DNA of 61,757 bases from Janthinobacterium rivuli (lineage in GTDB: Bacteria; Pseudomonadota; Gammaproteobacteria; Burkholderiales; Burkholderiaceae_D): the NCBI RefSeq assembly GCF_009208735.1, contig NZ_WFLJ01000027.1:1-61757 (forward strand). Direction: 5' to 3'. Under the pieces are notes generated by a model. That model worked only from the letters and a program-made list of their open reading frames with translations. It made no database searches and was not told the DNA's origin. A program made the position numbers and the translations under genes. Shown piece by piece: positions 1-12,838 of this stretch. Positions within the stretch are counted from its first letter, which is position 1. Each line of letters begins with the position of its first letter.

Positions 1-221
1 CATTCTTCAACAACTATCGTCCACAGTTCTACTTCCGTACGACGGACGTGACTGGTTCGATCGAGTTGCCAGCAGACAAAGAAATGGTCATGCCAGGCGA
101 TAACGTGTCGATCACCGTCAAGCTGATTAACCCGATCGCGATGGAAGAAGGTCTGCGCTTCGCTATCCGCGAAGGCGGCCGTACCGTCGGCGCCGGCGTG
201 GTTGCAAAAATCCTCGCATAA
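1..221 (+). CDS. tuf: Elongation factor Tu, C-terminal part (partial)
   Basis: The window opens inside this gene; the last 72 codons are readable, in the frame that starts at base 3, and end in TAA at 219-221. They form the third beta-barrel domain of EF-Tu: the run FYFRTTDVTGSI, then MVMPGDNVSITVKLI, and the very C-terminal GRTVGAGVVAKIL. EF-Tu delivers aminoacyl-tRNA to the ribosome as a GTP complex. A second copy starts at 61634, so this genome carries the usual two tuf genes of betaproteobacteria. This copy lies directly before tRNA-Trp and secE, as tufB does in related genomes. The family call is certain; which copy is called A or B is convention. Confidence 0.97.
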   Translation, partial: FFNNYRPQFYFRTTDVTGSIELPADKEMVMPGDNVSITVKLINPIAMEEGLRFAIREGGRTVGAGVVAKILA

Positions 222-234
222 GGAAATGTTATGC

Positions 235-264
235 TTCCACCCGGGGCGTCCTGGGTGGTAGAAT
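235..264 (+). promoter_or_regulatory. Possible promoter for tRNA-Trp/secE-nusG
   Basis: A good -10 box, TAGAAT at 259-264 (five of six to consensus), lies about 24 bases before the tRNA. The best -35 at 18 bp spacing is the weak TTCCAC at 235-240. The spacer holds an inverted repeat, CCACCC (237-242) with GGGTGG (253-258), which may instead be the end-of-transcript hairpin of tuf. The call rests only on these motifs. Confidence 0.4.
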
Positions 265-287
265 AGCACTCCTCGAAAGTTTTACGT

Positions 288-363
288 AGGGACGTAGCTC
301 AATTGGCAGAGCGTCGGTCTCCAAAACCGAAGGTTGGGGGTTCGATGCCCTCCGTCCCTGCCA
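288..363 (+). tRNA. trpT: tRNA-Trp (anticodon CCA)
   Basis: A complete 76-base cloverleaf can be drawn. The acceptor stem AGGGACG (288-294) pairs with CGTCCCT (353-359). The D arm is GCTC/GAGC (297-300 with 309-312). The anticodon stem TCGGT/ACCGA encloses anticodon CCA at 321-323. The T arm GGGGG/CCCTC carries the TTCGATG loop. The discriminator G is followed by an encoded CCA (361-363). The anticodon reads UGG, hence tryptophan. Its place between tuf and secE is conserved in betaproteobacteria, and it is probably cotranscribed with secE-nusG. Confidence 0.97.
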
Positions 364-395
364 CCGTCAAGGTGCAGGGCACCGAAAGTAGAAAA

Positions 396-779
396 ATGTC
401 AAATCAATCCGTGCAAACCGTTAGCACGTCGAGTGACAAGATAAAAGTCGCGCTGGCAATAGTGGCTGCGATTGCAGGAGTAGTCGGGTTTTATTACCTG
501 GCAGGCCAACCAGCTCTGGTGCGTGCAAGCGCGCTTGTGGCTGGTTTGGTTATTGCTGTTGCGCTCTTGTATGTCTCGACGACCGGCCGTGAATTTCTCA
601 ATTTCGCCAAAGAAGCTGTGCGCGAAACCAAGAAAGTCGTTTGGCCTACCCGCAAAGAAGCCACGCAGATTACTGCGATCGTGTTTGCCTTTGTGCTGGT
701 CATGGCGATTTTCCTGTGGGGCACGGATAAATTGCTCGAGTTTTTGTTGTATGACGTAATTCTGGGTTGGAAAAAATAA
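396..779 (+). CDS. secE: Preprotein translocase subunit SecE
   Basis: SecE clamps SecY in the SecYEG channel of the inner membrane. The 127-residue product has hydrophobic helices near residues 18-35 and 45-60. The conserved amphipathic stretch is EAVRETKKVVWPTRKEA, followed by the essential third helix near 95-115. This matches the three-helix proteobacterial SecE. The frame is open further upstream into the tRNA, so ATG 396 (MSNQSVQ) was chosen as the first start outside it. It overlaps nusG by one base (TAATG), so the two are translationally coupled. Confidence 0.96.
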   Translation: MSNQSVQTVSTSSDKIKVALAIVAAIAGVVGFYYLAGQPALVRASALVAGLVIAVALLYVSTTGREFLNFAKEAVRETKKVVWPTRKEATQITAIVFAFVLVMAIFLWGTDKLLEFLLYDVILGWKK

Positions 780-1405
780 TGAGCGAAAATGTGCATGATG
801 AAGCGGCGGACGAGTCCGTTCCGGGCGACGCTCCGGTAGCGGACACTGGTGCAGCGCTGAGCGTGCCAGTCAGCAGCAAGCGCTGGTATGTCGTGCATGC
901 TTATTCCGGCATGGAAAAAAGCGTCATGCGCGCACTGACCGAGCGCATCGAGCGCGCGGGCATGCAAGACCAGTTCGGCCAGATCCTGGTGCCGATCGAA
1001 GAAGTGGTTGAAGTCAAGAATGGTGTGAAGTCCGTCACCGAACGTCGTTTCTATCCTGGCTATGTGCTGGTTGAAATGGAAATGACGGACGAGAGCTGGC
1101 ACTTGGTCAAGAACACCAGCAAGGTTACCGGTTTCATTGGTGGCAAGTCGAACAAGCCGACGCCGATCTCCGCGCGCGAAATCGACGGCATCATGAAGCA
1201 GATGCAAGAGGGTGTCGAGAAGCCCCGTCCAAAAACCTTGTACGAGGTGGGCGAGCAAGTCCGCATCAAGGATGGTCCGTTCACCGATTTCAACGGCAAT
1301 GTCGAAGAAGTCAATTACGAGAAATCCAAAGTGCGCGTCTCGGTCACCATTTTCGGTCGCGCCACTCCGGTGGAACTCGAATTCGGCCAGGTCGAAAAAG
1401 TCTAA
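779..1405 (+). CDS. nusG: Transcription termination/antitermination protein NusG
   Basis: NusG binds the RNA polymerase clamp and links it to Rho or to ribosomal protein S10. The 208-residue protein has an acidic N-terminal extension of about 35 residues. The NGN domain follows (KRWYVVHAYSGMEKSV, then FYPGYVLVEMEM) and then a C-terminal KOW domain (YEVGEQVRIKDGPFTDFNG). The start ATG at 779 shares its A with the secE stop. The extension is longer than in E. coli NusG (about 181 aa) but is common in Burkholderiales. Identity is certain. Confidence 0.97.
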   Translation: MSENVHDEAADESVPGDAPVADTGAALSVPVSSKRWYVVHAYSGMEKSVMRALTERIERAGMQDQFGQILVPIEEVVEVKNGVKSVTERRFYPGYVLVEMEMTDESWHLVKNTSKVTGFIGGKSNKPTPISAREIDGIMKQMQEGVEKPRPKTLYEVGEQVRIKDGPFTDFNGNVEEVNYEKSKVRVSVTIFGRATPVELEFGQVEKV

Positions 1406-1463
1406 GTATTATCAAGCGCCACCAGGAGCGTCGCGGCAGTCTCAGCGAAATCCGGTCAGAGGA

Positions 1464-1490
1464 GCCCCGCCAGGGTAGGATCGGCGGGGC
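1464..1490 (+). promoter_or_regulatory. Stem-loop in the rplK leader
   Basis: A perfect 8-bp GC stem, GCCCCGCC (1464-1471) with GGCGGGGC (1483-1490), has an 11-base loop. It sits 30 bases before rplK in the 115-base nusG-rplK gap. No T-run follows, so it is not a simple terminator. In other bacteria L1 represses rplKA by binding a leader structure mimicking its rRNA site; that role here is an inference from position. Confidence 0.5.
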
Positions 1491-1520
1491 GCTACTACTC
1501 AATCCAAGATAGGAGCCATC

Positions 1521-1955
1521 ATGGCAAAGAAAATCATTGGTTTTATCAAGCTGCAAGTGCCAGCTGGTAAAGCAAACCCATCCCCACCAATCGGTCCAGC
1601 TCTGGGTCAACGCGGTCTGAACATCATGGAATTCTGCAAAGCGTTCAACGCGCAGACCCAAGGTATGGAACCAGGCATGCCGATCCCAGTCGTGATCACC
1701 GCGTTTGCGGACAAGTCCTTCACCTTCGTGATGAAGACGCCTCCAGCAACCTACCTGATCAAAAAAGCTGCTGCGATCACCAAAGGTTCGCCGAAGCCAC
1801 ATACCGACAAAGTCGGTACGCTGACCCGCGCACAAGCTGAAGAAATCGCTAAATTGAAAACCCCTGATCTGACCGCTGCCGACATGGATGCTGCTGTACG
1901 CACCATCGCTGGTTCCGCTCGTTCGATTGGTATCACGGTGGAAGGTGTTGTATAA
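1521..1955 (+). CDS. rplK: 50S ribosomal protein L11
   Basis: L11 forms the GTPase-associated stalk base with 23S rRNA. The 144-residue protein starts MAKKIIGFIKLQVPAGKANP and contains the hallmark PPIGPALGQRGLNIMEFCKAFN. The C-terminal RNA-binding domain ends AGSARSIGITVEG. Length matches the family (about 142-144). The start is supported by TAGGAG seven bases upstream. The stop overlaps the rplA start by one base (TAATG), which couples L11 and L1 synthesis. Confidence 0.98.
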   Translation: MAKKIIGFIKLQVPAGKANPSPPIGPALGQRGLNIMEFCKAFNAQTQGMEPGMPIPVVITAFADKSFTFVMKTPPATYLIKKAAAITKGSPKPHTDKVGTLTRAQAEEIAKLKTPDLTAADMDAAVRTIAGSARSIGITVEGVV

Positions 1956-2650
1956 TGGCTAAGTTATCCAAACGTATCAAGGCTTTGAAAGCCAAAGTCG
2001 ACCGTACCAAAGTGTACGCTTTCGACAACGCTGTCGCTCTGATCAAAGAGTGCGCAACGGCCAAGTTCAATGAATCGATCGACGTATCGGTACAACTGGG
2101 TGTTGATCCTAAGAAATCCGACCAAGTGGTGCGCGGCTCCGTCGTGCTGCCAGCTGGTACCGGCAAAACCGTACGCGTGGCAGTATTCGCGTCGGGCGAA
2201 AAAGCGGAAGCTGCCAAAGCAGCTGGCGCCGACATCGTTGGTATGGAAGACCTGGCTGAGCAGATCAAAGCCGGCGACATGCCTTTCGACATCGTCATCG
2301 CTTCGCCAGATACCATGCGTATCGTTGGTACCCTGGGTCAGATCCTGGGCCCACGCGGCATGATGCCTAACCCGAAAGTTGGCACTGTTACTCCTGACGT
2401 CGCTACCGCCGTGAAAAACGCGAAAGCCGGTCAAGTTCAGTACCGTACCGACAAATCCGGTATCATCCACGCTACCATCGGCCGTAAATCGTTCGCTGAC
2501 GCAGATCTGAAGTCGAATCTGGTCGCACTGATCGACGCACTGAACAAAGCCAAGCCAGCATCGAGCAAAGGCGTGTACCTGCGCAAAGTTTCGCTGTCGT
2601 CGACCATGGGCGCTGGCGTCCGTGTTGACCAGGCTAGCCTGGCAGCTTAA
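1955..2650 (+). CDS. rplA: 50S ribosomal protein L1
   Basis: L1 forms the mobile stalk at the ribosomal exit site and usually acts as the translational repressor of its own rplKA message. The 231-residue product has the L1 signatures: SIDVSVQLGVDPKKSDQVVR near residue 40, and GPRGMMPNPKVGTVTPDV near 130. The C-terminal half ends KGVYLRKVSLSSTMG. Length and start are normal. It follows rplK with a one-base overlap, so both share a leader and any L1 feedback. Confidence 0.98.
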   Translation: MAKLSKRIKALKAKVDRTKVYAFDNAVALIKECATAKFNESIDVSVQLGVDPKKSDQVVRGSVVLPAGTGKTVRVAVFASGEKAEAAKAAGADIVGMEDLAEQIKAGDMPFDIVIASPDTMRIVGTLGQILGPRGMMPNPKVGTVTPDVATAVKNAKAGQVQYRTDKSGIIHATIGRKSFADADLKSNLVALIDALNKAKPASSKGVYLRKVSLSSTMGAGVRVDQASLAA

Positions 2651-2969
2651 GTAAAGAATCAAGTCCTGTGGCGCCTTCGGGCGCTGCGGGCGCATCTTTG
2701 GGCTGTCGGTCCGGTGTTCGCACCAGGCCGGCAGACAATCAAAGACCGTTGGGCCGACTGCGATCGCACATGCAGAAGGTTAATAGGCTTGCCGGCAACG
2801 GCAAGTGCCCAACGCAGATGGTGTACCCGAACAAGTTTTGTAGTCCTCATGCTGCGTGAATCCATCCGCTCAGTTTAGTACTTCTTGACTTCGGACGCCG
2901 TGTTCGAACCGATGCAAGGCGCTCAACCACTCGGTTGTGATTGCCGAACATCATTTAAGGAGGTTGACC
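2651..2969 (+). promoter_or_regulatory. Structured rplJ leader (probable L10 autoregulatory leader)
   Basis: This 319-base gap between rplA and rplJ has no gene. It holds several strong stem-loops. GCGCC/GGCGC (2671-2675 with 2680-2684) has a TTCG loop. A longer hairpin at 2703-2734 is built from CTGTCGG/CCGGCAG and then GGTG/CACC, again with TTCG. CTTGCCG/CGGCAAG (2788-2794 with 2799-2805) is closed by a GCAA tetraloop. In E. coli and firmicutes L10(L12)4 binds such a leader and represses rplJL. I infer the same here. A promoter could also lie in this gap but I cannot name one. Confidence 0.65.
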
Positions 2970-3509
2970 GTGAGTCTCAATCTGAATGACAAAAAGGCCG
3001 TCGTCGCCGAAGTTTCCGCACAAGTAGCAAATGCGCAAACGATCGTCGTGGCCGAATATCGTGGCATCCAGGTTGGTCACTTGACGCAACTGCGTGCTAA
3101 AGCGCGTGCCCAAGGCGTGTACCTGCGTGTGTTGAAAAACACTCTGGCTCGTCGCTCCGTTGAAGGTACCGCATTCGCCAGCCTGGCAGATGCCATGACC
3201 GGCCCGTTGATCTACTCGATCTCGGCCGATGCCGTTGCAGCAGCTAAAGTCATCGCTGACTTCGCTAAAACCAACGACAAACTGGTCATCAAAGCAGGTA
3301 ACTACGCAGGCAAGCCGCTGGATACAGCTGCTGTCACCGCGTTGGCGAGCATTCCTAGCCGTGAAGTCCTCATTTCGCAGTTGTTGGGCGTTATGCTGGC
3401 TCCGGTTTCGGGCTTTGCACGTGGTCTGGCTGCCCTGGCAGCGAAAAAAGGCGAAGGCGCCGAAGCTCCTGCAGAAGCAGCAGCAGAAGAAGCCCCAGCA
3501 GCCGCTTAA
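2970..3509 (+). CDS. rplJ: 50S ribosomal protein L10
   Basis: L10 anchors the L12 dimers to the ribosome. The 179-residue product starts MSLNLNDKKAVVAEVSAQVA and has the L10 core AEYRGIQVGHLTQLR and YLRVLKNTLARRSVEGT. The Ala/Glu-rich C-terminal tail binds L12. I chose GTG at 2970 because AAGGAGG stands seven bases before it and the product then begins as L10 does; an in-frame GTG at 2937 lacks both. The structured leader before it suggests L10-L12 feedback control. Confidence 0.97.
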   Translation: MSLNLNDKKAVVAEVSAQVANAQTIVVAEYRGIQVGHLTQLRAKARAQGVYLRVLKNTLARRSVEGTAFASLADAMTGPLIYSISADAVAAAKVIADFAKTNDKLVIKAGNYAGKPLDTAAVTALASIPSREVLISQLLGVMLAPVSGFARGLAALAAKKGEGAEAPAEAAAEEAPAAA

Positions 3510-3576
3510 TTGCGCGCGCTTTTTTCTCTCAGTACCAATCTGATGTAACTAACGTAATAAATTTAGGAGTTTCAAA

Positions 3577-3948
3577 ATGGCAATTAGCAAAGACGATATC
3601 CTGGAAGCAGTTAGCGCCATGTCCGTAATGGACCTGAACGACCTGGTTAAAGCATTCGAAGAAAAATTCGGCGTGTCCGCAGCAGCAATGGCTTCGGCCG
3701 GTCCTGCAGCAGGCCCAGCAGCAGCTGCTGAAGAACAAACCGAATTCAACGTCATCCTTGACACCTTCGGCGCAAACAAAGTTGGCGTTATTAAAGCAGT
3801 TCGCGAAATCACCGGCCTGGGCTTGAAAGAAGCTAAAGACCTGGTCGATGGCGCACCAAAAACTGTGAAAGAAGCAGTGTCGAAAGCTGACGCTGAAGCA
3901 GCACAGAAGAAACTGGTAGAAGCCGGCGCAACCGCTTCGATCAAGTAA
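3577..3948 (+). CDS. rplL: 50S ribosomal protein L7/L12
   Basis: The 123-residue stalk protein recruits translation factors. The N-terminal dimerisation helix (MAISKDDILEAVSAMSVMDL) is followed by an Ala/Pro/Gly hinge near residues 37-50. The C-terminal factor-binding domain (FNVILDTFGANKVGVIKAVR, then GLGLKEAKDLVDGAPK) closes the protein. TTTAGGAG lies eight bases upstream of the ATG. It is the last gene before the rplL-rpoB processing/attenuation region. Confidence 0.98.
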   Translation: MAISKDDILEAVSAMSVMDLNDLVKAFEEKFGVSAAAMASAGPAAGPAAAAEEQTEFNVILDTFGANKVGVIKAVREITGLGLKEAKDLVDGAPKTVKEAVSKADAEAAQKKLVEAGATASIK

Positions 3949-3975
3949 TATCTGTACCGGCGGCAGTTAGCGCCC

Positions 3976-4027
3976 GAGTCAAAGTCTGAGGTTCCCCCTC
4001 GCAAGGGGGGGAATCCGACTTTGGCTC
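3976..4027 (+). promoter_or_regulatory. Nested stem-loop between rplL and rpoB
   Basis: An outer stem, 3976-3986 with 4017-4027 (GAGTCAAAGTC against GACTTTGGCTC, one G-U pair), encloses an inner hairpin TTCCCCCTC...GGGGGGAA at 3992-4013. The T-run after it is missing. In E. coli the same gap carries a partial terminator and an RNase III site that set how much rpoBC is made relative to rplJL. The shape and place suggest the same function. Confidence 0.65.
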
Positions 4028-4192
4028 CTTTGTCGTCTGCATCGTATTTGTCATGTCGTTGTAGCAGCAGTTTTTATTCGATTCAAGCCGGAAAGCAGAG
4101 CCTTGAGGTTTCGTCTGTGTCACACGCAGCGGTGCAAACGAACACTTGCAAAACCTGAATTTTCTATCCTTTCTGTCACTCACGGAGTGTCC

Positions 4193-7100
4193 ATGCACTA
4201 CTCATTTACTGAGAAGAAACGCATTCGCAAATCATTCGCGAAGCGCGCCAACGTTCACCACGTTCCGTTCCTGCTGGCGACCCAGCTCGAGTCTTATCAT
4301 AGCTTCTTGCAAGAGGACATAGCACCGTCCGGCCGCAAGAATGATGGCCTGCAGTCGGCTTTCACCTCGATTTTCCCTATCGTGTCGCACAATGGTTTTG
4401 CGCGTCTCGAATTCTTGTCGTACGTTCTGGGCGATCCTGCCTTTGACGTCAAAGAATGTCAACAACGTGGCCTGACGTTCGCGTCGCCGCTGCGCGCGAA
4501 AGTGCGCCTGGTGATCCTGGACAAGGAATCGCCAACCAAGCCCGTCGTCAAAGAGATGAAGGAACAGGAAGTCTACATGGGCGAATTGCCGCTCATGACG
4601 ACCACCGGTTCGTTCGTGATCAACGGCACGGAGCGGGTGATCGTTTCCCAGCTGCACCGTTCGCCTGGCGTGTTCTTCGAGCACGACCGCGGCAAGACTC
4701 ACTCGTCCGGTAAACTGCTGTTCTCCGCGCGTATCATTCCTTACCGCGGTTCGTGGCTGGACTTCGAGTTCGACCCGAAAGACATCCTGTTCTTCCGCGT
4801 CGACCGCCGCCGCAAGATGCCCGTCACGATCTTGCTCAAAGCCATCGGCATGTCGCACGAGCAAATCCTGGCGAACTTCTTCGTCTTCGACAATTTCAAC
4901 CTGCGCTCCGAAGGCGCGGAAATGGAATTCGTCTCCGAGCGTCTGCGCGGCGAAGTGGCGCGTTTCGACATCGTCGACAAGTCGGGCAAGACCCTGGTGC
5001 TGAAAGACAAGCGTATCAACGCCAAACACGTGCGTGATATCGAAGCTGCCGGCATCAAGCACATTTCCGTACCGGAAGACTACCTGCTGGGCCGCGTATT
5101 GGCGAAGAACATCGTCGATGGCGACACCGGTGAAGTCGTCGCTTCCGCGAACGATGAGCTGACCGAAGACCTGTTGGGTCGCTTGCGCGATGCCAACATT
5201 TCCGAAATCCAGACCTTGTACACCAACGACCTGGATCAGGGCGCCTACATCTCGCAAACCCTGCGTATCGACGACACCGCCGACCAGATGGCGGCGAAAG
5301 TGGCGATCTACCGCATGATGCGTCCAGGCGAACCGCCAACGGAAGACTCCGTTGAAGCGCTGTTCAATGGCCTGTTCTACAACTCGGACCGCTACGACCT
5401 GTCGGCCGTGGGCCGCATGAAGTTCAACCGCCGCATTGGCCGCGATGAACTGACCGGCGCCATGACCCTGTCGAACGAAGACGTGCTGGCCGTGATCAAG
5501 ATCCTGGTGGAACTGCGCAATGGCCGCGGCGAAGTCGACGATATCGATCACCTGGGTAACCGTCGCGTACGTTGCGTGGGCGAACTGGCCGAGAATCAAT
5601 TCCGCGCCGGCCTGGTGCGTGTTGAGCGCGCCGTCAAGGAACGCCTCGGCCAAGCCGAAGCGGACAACCTGATGCCGCACGACCTGATCAACTCGAAGCC
5701 GATTTCGGCCGCGATTCGCGAGTTCTTCGGTTCGTCCCAGCTGTCGCAGTTCATGGACCAAACCAATCCTCTGTCGGAAATTACCCACAAGCGCCGCGTA
5801 TCGGCTCTGGGACCCGGCGGTCTGACACGCGAACGCGCCGGCTTTGAAGTGCGCGACGTGCATCCGACCCACTACGGCCGCGTCTGCCCGATCGAGACAC
5901 CGGAAGGTCCGAACATTGGTCTGATCAACTCGCTGGCTCTGTATGCCCGCCTGAATGAATATGGCTTCCTGGAAACCCCGTACCGCAAGGTCGAAGGCTC
6001 CAAGATTACCGATCAGATCGACTACCTGTCCGCCATCGAAGAAGGCCGCTACATCATCGCTCAGGCGAATGCGACCATCAACGACGAAGGCATGCTGTCC
6101 GATGAACTGGTCTCGGCCCGTGAAGCCGGCGAAACCATCCTGGTCTCGCCAGAGCGCATCCAGTACATGGACGTGGCGCCAGGCCAGATCGTTTCCGTCG
6201 CTGCCTCGCTGATTCCGTTCCTCGAACACGATGATGCGAACCGTGCATTGATGGGCGCCAACATGCAACGCCAGGCTGTGCCTTGCTTGCGTCCGGAAAA
6301 AGCGCTGGTCGGTACCGGTATCGAACGCACCGTTGCGGTCGACTCGGGCACCACCGTGCAAGCGCTGCGTGGCGGTATCGTCGATTACATCGATGCGGGC
6401 CGCGTCGTGATTCGTGTGAACGATGACGAAGCGCAAGCTGGTGAAGTGGGCGTCGACATCTACAACCTGATCAAGTACACCCGTTCGAACCAGAACACCA
6501 ACATCAACCAGCGTCCTATCGTGCAAGTGGGCGACCGTGTTGCCAAGCGCGACGTGATCGCCGACGGCGCATCGACCGACCTGGGTGAATTGGCGCTGGG
6601 CCAGAACATGACCGTGGCCTTCATGCCATGGAATGGTCTGAACTTCGAAGATTCGATCCTGATCTCGGAAAACGTCGTCAAGGACGACCGCTACACCTCG
6701 ATTCACATCGAAGAGTTGTCGGTGGTGGCCCGTGACACGAAACTGGGCGCGGAAGAAATCACCCGCGACATCTCGAACCTGGCTGAAAATCAGCTGGCTC
6801 GTCTGGATGAGTCCGGTATCGTCTACATCGGCGCGGAAGTGCAAGCGGGCGACACCCTGGTCGGTAAAGTGACGCCAAAAGGCGAAACCCAGCTGACCCC
6901 GGAAGAGAAGCTGCTGCGCGCGATCTTCGGCGAAAAAGCTTCGGACGTGAAAGACACGTCGCTGCGCGTGCCTTCGGGCATGATCGGTACCGTGATCGAC
7001 GTGCAAGTCTTCACCCGTGAAGGCATCGTGCGCGACAAACGCGCCCAGCAAATTATCGATGACGAACTGAAACGCTTCCGTCTGGATCTGAATGACCAGA

Positions 7101-8299
7101 TGCGTATCGTGGAAGGCGATGCCTTCCAGCGTCTGGAAAAAATGCTGATCGGCAAAGTTGTCAACGGTGGCCCTAAAAAGCTGGCCAAAGGCGCCAAGAT
7201 CACCAAGGAATACCTGGCCGATCTGGACAAATACCACTGGTTCGACATCCGCCCTGCGGACGACGATGCAGCGGTAGCGCTGGAAGCGATCAAGGAATCG
7301 ATCAACGAGAAGCGTCACCAGTTCGATCTGGCCTTCGAAGAGAAGCGCAAGAAACTGACGCAAGGCGATGAGCTGCAACCAGGCGTGCAAAAAATGGTCA
7401 AGGTGTACCTGGCTGTGAAACGCCGCCTGCAGTCGGGCGACAAGATGGCAGGTCGCCACGGTAACAAGGGTGTGGTTTCCCGTATTGTTCCTGTGGAAGA
7501 CATGCCATACATGGCCGACGGCACGCCAGCCGACGTTGTGCTGAACCCGCTGGGCGTTCCTTCGCGGATGAACGTTGGTCAGATTCTCGAGACCCACTTG
7601 GGCTGGGCTGCCAAGGGTCTGGGTATCCGCATCGGCGAAATGCTGAAGGCGCAAACCAAGGTCGAGCAAGTGCGCAAGTACCTGACGACGATCTACAACG
7701 ACAACGGCCGTGCCGAAGAGCTGGATAACTTCGACGACGAAGAGATCATGAAGCTGGCGGAAAACCTGAAAAAAGGTGTTCCATTCGCCACGCCAGTGTT
7801 CGACGGCGCCAATGAAGAAGAGATCCGCCGCATGCTGGACCTGGCGTATCCGGACGACATCGCCAAGAACCTGGGCATGACCGCTTCGAAAAACCAGGTG
7901 ACCATGTATGACGGTCGCACCGGTGAAGCGTTCGAGCGCAAGGTCACTGTCGGCGTCATGCACATGCTGAAACTGCATCACTTGGTCGATGACAAGATGC
8001 ATGCGCGTTCGACCGGTCCTTACTCGCTGGTGACGCAACAGCCACTGGGCGGTAAAGCCCAGTTCGGTGGTCAGCGTTTCGGTGAGATGGAAGTCTGGGC
8101 ACTGGAAGCGTATGGCGCGTCGTATGTCTTGCAAGAGATGTTGACCGTCAAGTCCGATGACGTGAATGGCCGTACCAAAGTGTACGAGAACCTCGTCAAG
8201 GGCGATCACGTGATCGACGCCGGCATGCCGGAATCGTTCAACGTGCTAGTCAAGGAAATCCGTTCGCTGGGTATCGATATCGACCTCGAACGCAACTAA
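4193..8299 (+). CDS. rpoB: DNA-directed RNA polymerase subunit beta
   Basis: This is the beta subunit of RNA polymerase, 1368 residues, normal for Burkholderiales. The product begins MHYSFTEKKRIRKSFAKR, the family start. The frame is open to 4103, but ATG 4193 is preceded by CGGAG and gives the conserved N-terminus. The rifampicin region is present with wild-type key residues: FFGSSQLSQFMD, then THKRRVSALGPGGL, so serine, histidine and serine at the classic resistance sites are intact. The C-terminal GQRFGEMEVWALEAYGA clamp region is complete. It is cotranscribed with rpoC, 122 bases on. Confidence 0.99.
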   Translation: MHYSFTEKKRIRKSFAKRANVHHVPFLLATQLESYHSFLQEDIAPSGRKNDGLQSAFTSIFPIVSHNGFARLEFLSYVLGDPAFDVKECQQRGLTFASPLRAKVRLVILDKESPTKPVVKEMKEQEVYMGELPLMTTTGSFVINGTERVIVSQLHRSPGVFFEHDRGKTHSSGKLLFSARIIPYRGSWLDFEFDPKDILFFRVDRRRKMPVTILLKAIGMSHEQILANFFVFDNFNLRSEGAEMEFVSERLRGEVARFDIVDKSGKTLVLKDKRINAKHVRDIEAAGIKHISVPEDYLLGRVLAKNIVDGDTGEVVASANDELTEDLLGRLRDANISEIQTLYTNDLDQGAYISQTLRIDDTADQMAAKVAIYRMMRPGEPPTEDSVEALFNGLFYNSDRYDLSAVGRMKFNRRIGRDELTGAMTLSNEDVLAVIKILVELRNGRGEVDDIDHLGNRRVRCVGELAENQFRAGLVRVERAVKERLGQAEADNLMPHDLINSKPISAAIREFFGSSQLSQFMDQTNPLSEITHKRRVSALGPGGLTRERAGFEVRDVHPTHYGRVCPIETPEGPNIGLINSLALYARLNEYGFLETPYRKVEGSKITDQIDYLSAIEEGRYIIAQANATINDEGMLSDELVSAREAGETILVSPERIQYMDVAPGQIVSVAASLIPFLEHDDANRALMGANMQRQAVPCLRPEKALVGTGIERTVAVDSGTTVQALRGGIVDYIDAGRVVIRVNDDEAQAGEVGVDIYNLIKYTRSNQNTNINQRPIVQVGDRVAKRDVIADGASTDLGELALGQNMTVAFMPWNGLNFEDSILISENVVKDDRYTSIHIEELSVVARDTKLGAEEITRDISNLAENQLARLDESGIVYIGAEVQAGDTLVGKVTPKGETQLTPEEKLLRAIFGEKASDVKDTSLRVPSGMIGTVIDVQVFTREGIVRDKRAQQIIDDELKRFRLDLNDQMRIVEGDAFQRLEKMLIGKVVNGGPKKLAKGAKITKEYLADLDKYHWFDIRPADDDAAVALEAIKESINEKRHQFDLAFEEKRKKLTQGDELQPGVQKMVKVYLAVKRRLQSGDKMAGRHGNKGVVSRIVPVEDMPYMADGTPADVVLNPLGVPSRMNVGQILETHLGWAAKGLGIRIGEMLKAQTKVEQVRKYLTTIYNDNGRAEELDNFDDEEIMKLAENLKKGVPFATPVFDGANEEEIRRMLDLAYPDDIAKNLGMTASKNQVTMYDGRTGEAFERKVTVGVMHMLKLHHLVDDKMHARSTGPYSLVTQQPLGGKAQFGGQRFGEMEVWALEAYGASYVLQEMLTVKSDDVNGRTKVYENLVKGDHVIDAGMPESFNVLVKEIRSLGIDIDLERN

Positions 8300-8421
8300 A
8301 CGACAGGCTTATTGACCCAATAAGCGTCATTTGGTTTGGGAAACACAAAGCCCGGCTGGGAAACCATGCCGGGCAATGTAGTCTCAGGAATATAGAAATT
8401 TAATCACCTCTGGAGTGATAC
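8300..8421 (+). promoter_or_regulatory. rpoB-rpoC spacer with two hairpins
   Basis: Two perfect hairpins fill the spacer: GCTTATT (8307-8313) with AATAAGC (8319-8325), and GCCCGGC (8350-8356) with GCCGGGC (8368-8374). Neither is followed by a T-run, so rpoC is still read from upstream. They may protect or process the mRNA between the two subunits. No gene fits here. Confidence 0.5.
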
Positions 8422-12663
<4,242 letters not shown>

Positions 12664-12683
12664 TCTGCGCTGCTAGCTGATTT

Positions 12684-12713
12684 AAAAAAGGCACCTTCGG
12701 GTGCCTTTTTTTA
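12684..12713 (+). terminator. Rho-independent terminator of rpoBC
   Basis: AAAAAAGGCACC, a TTCG loop and GGTGCCTTTTTTT form a textbook terminator 20 bases after the rpoC stop. It probably ends the operon that starts before secE. Confidence 0.93.
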
Positions 12714-12838
12714 TGCCCGCTGCTGCGGCCTTCCACCGTGCACGCAAAGAGAAACAAGCGTGGGAAGTGGAAGAGCGTCAAGAGCTGCTGCCGGCCGATA
12801 AAGCCACCCTGGCCGGTGAAACTACCGAAGTCATATAA
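12713..12838 (+). pseudogene. Copy 2 of the rpoC 3' end (41-codon remnant)
   Basis: Right behind the T-run of the rpoC terminator an ATG opens a 41-codon frame reading MPAAAAFHRARKEKQAWEVE and on to GETTEVI. From 12727 it matches the rpoC tail from 12513: by hand, 92 of 104 aligned bases agree (offset 214). Reading frame and protein sequence are kept (AFHRARKEK, AWEVEERQ, LAGE). It then leaves the rpoC sequence and stops at TAA 12836-12838. No ribosome-binding site is visible, since the start lies in the terminator. A decayed tandem duplication is the simplest reading; a translated peptide is possible but unsupported. Confidence 0.8.

Noticed and set aside
4232..8209. Open frame of 1325 codons antisense to rpoB
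   Set aside because: It is the codon-bias shadow of rpoB; no family features, no ribosome site.
4193..8299. Possible rifampicin-resistance changes in rpoB
   Set aside because: The key residues of the resistance cluster are wild type; the visible differences from E. coli (Asn to Thr, Ile to Val) are ordinary.
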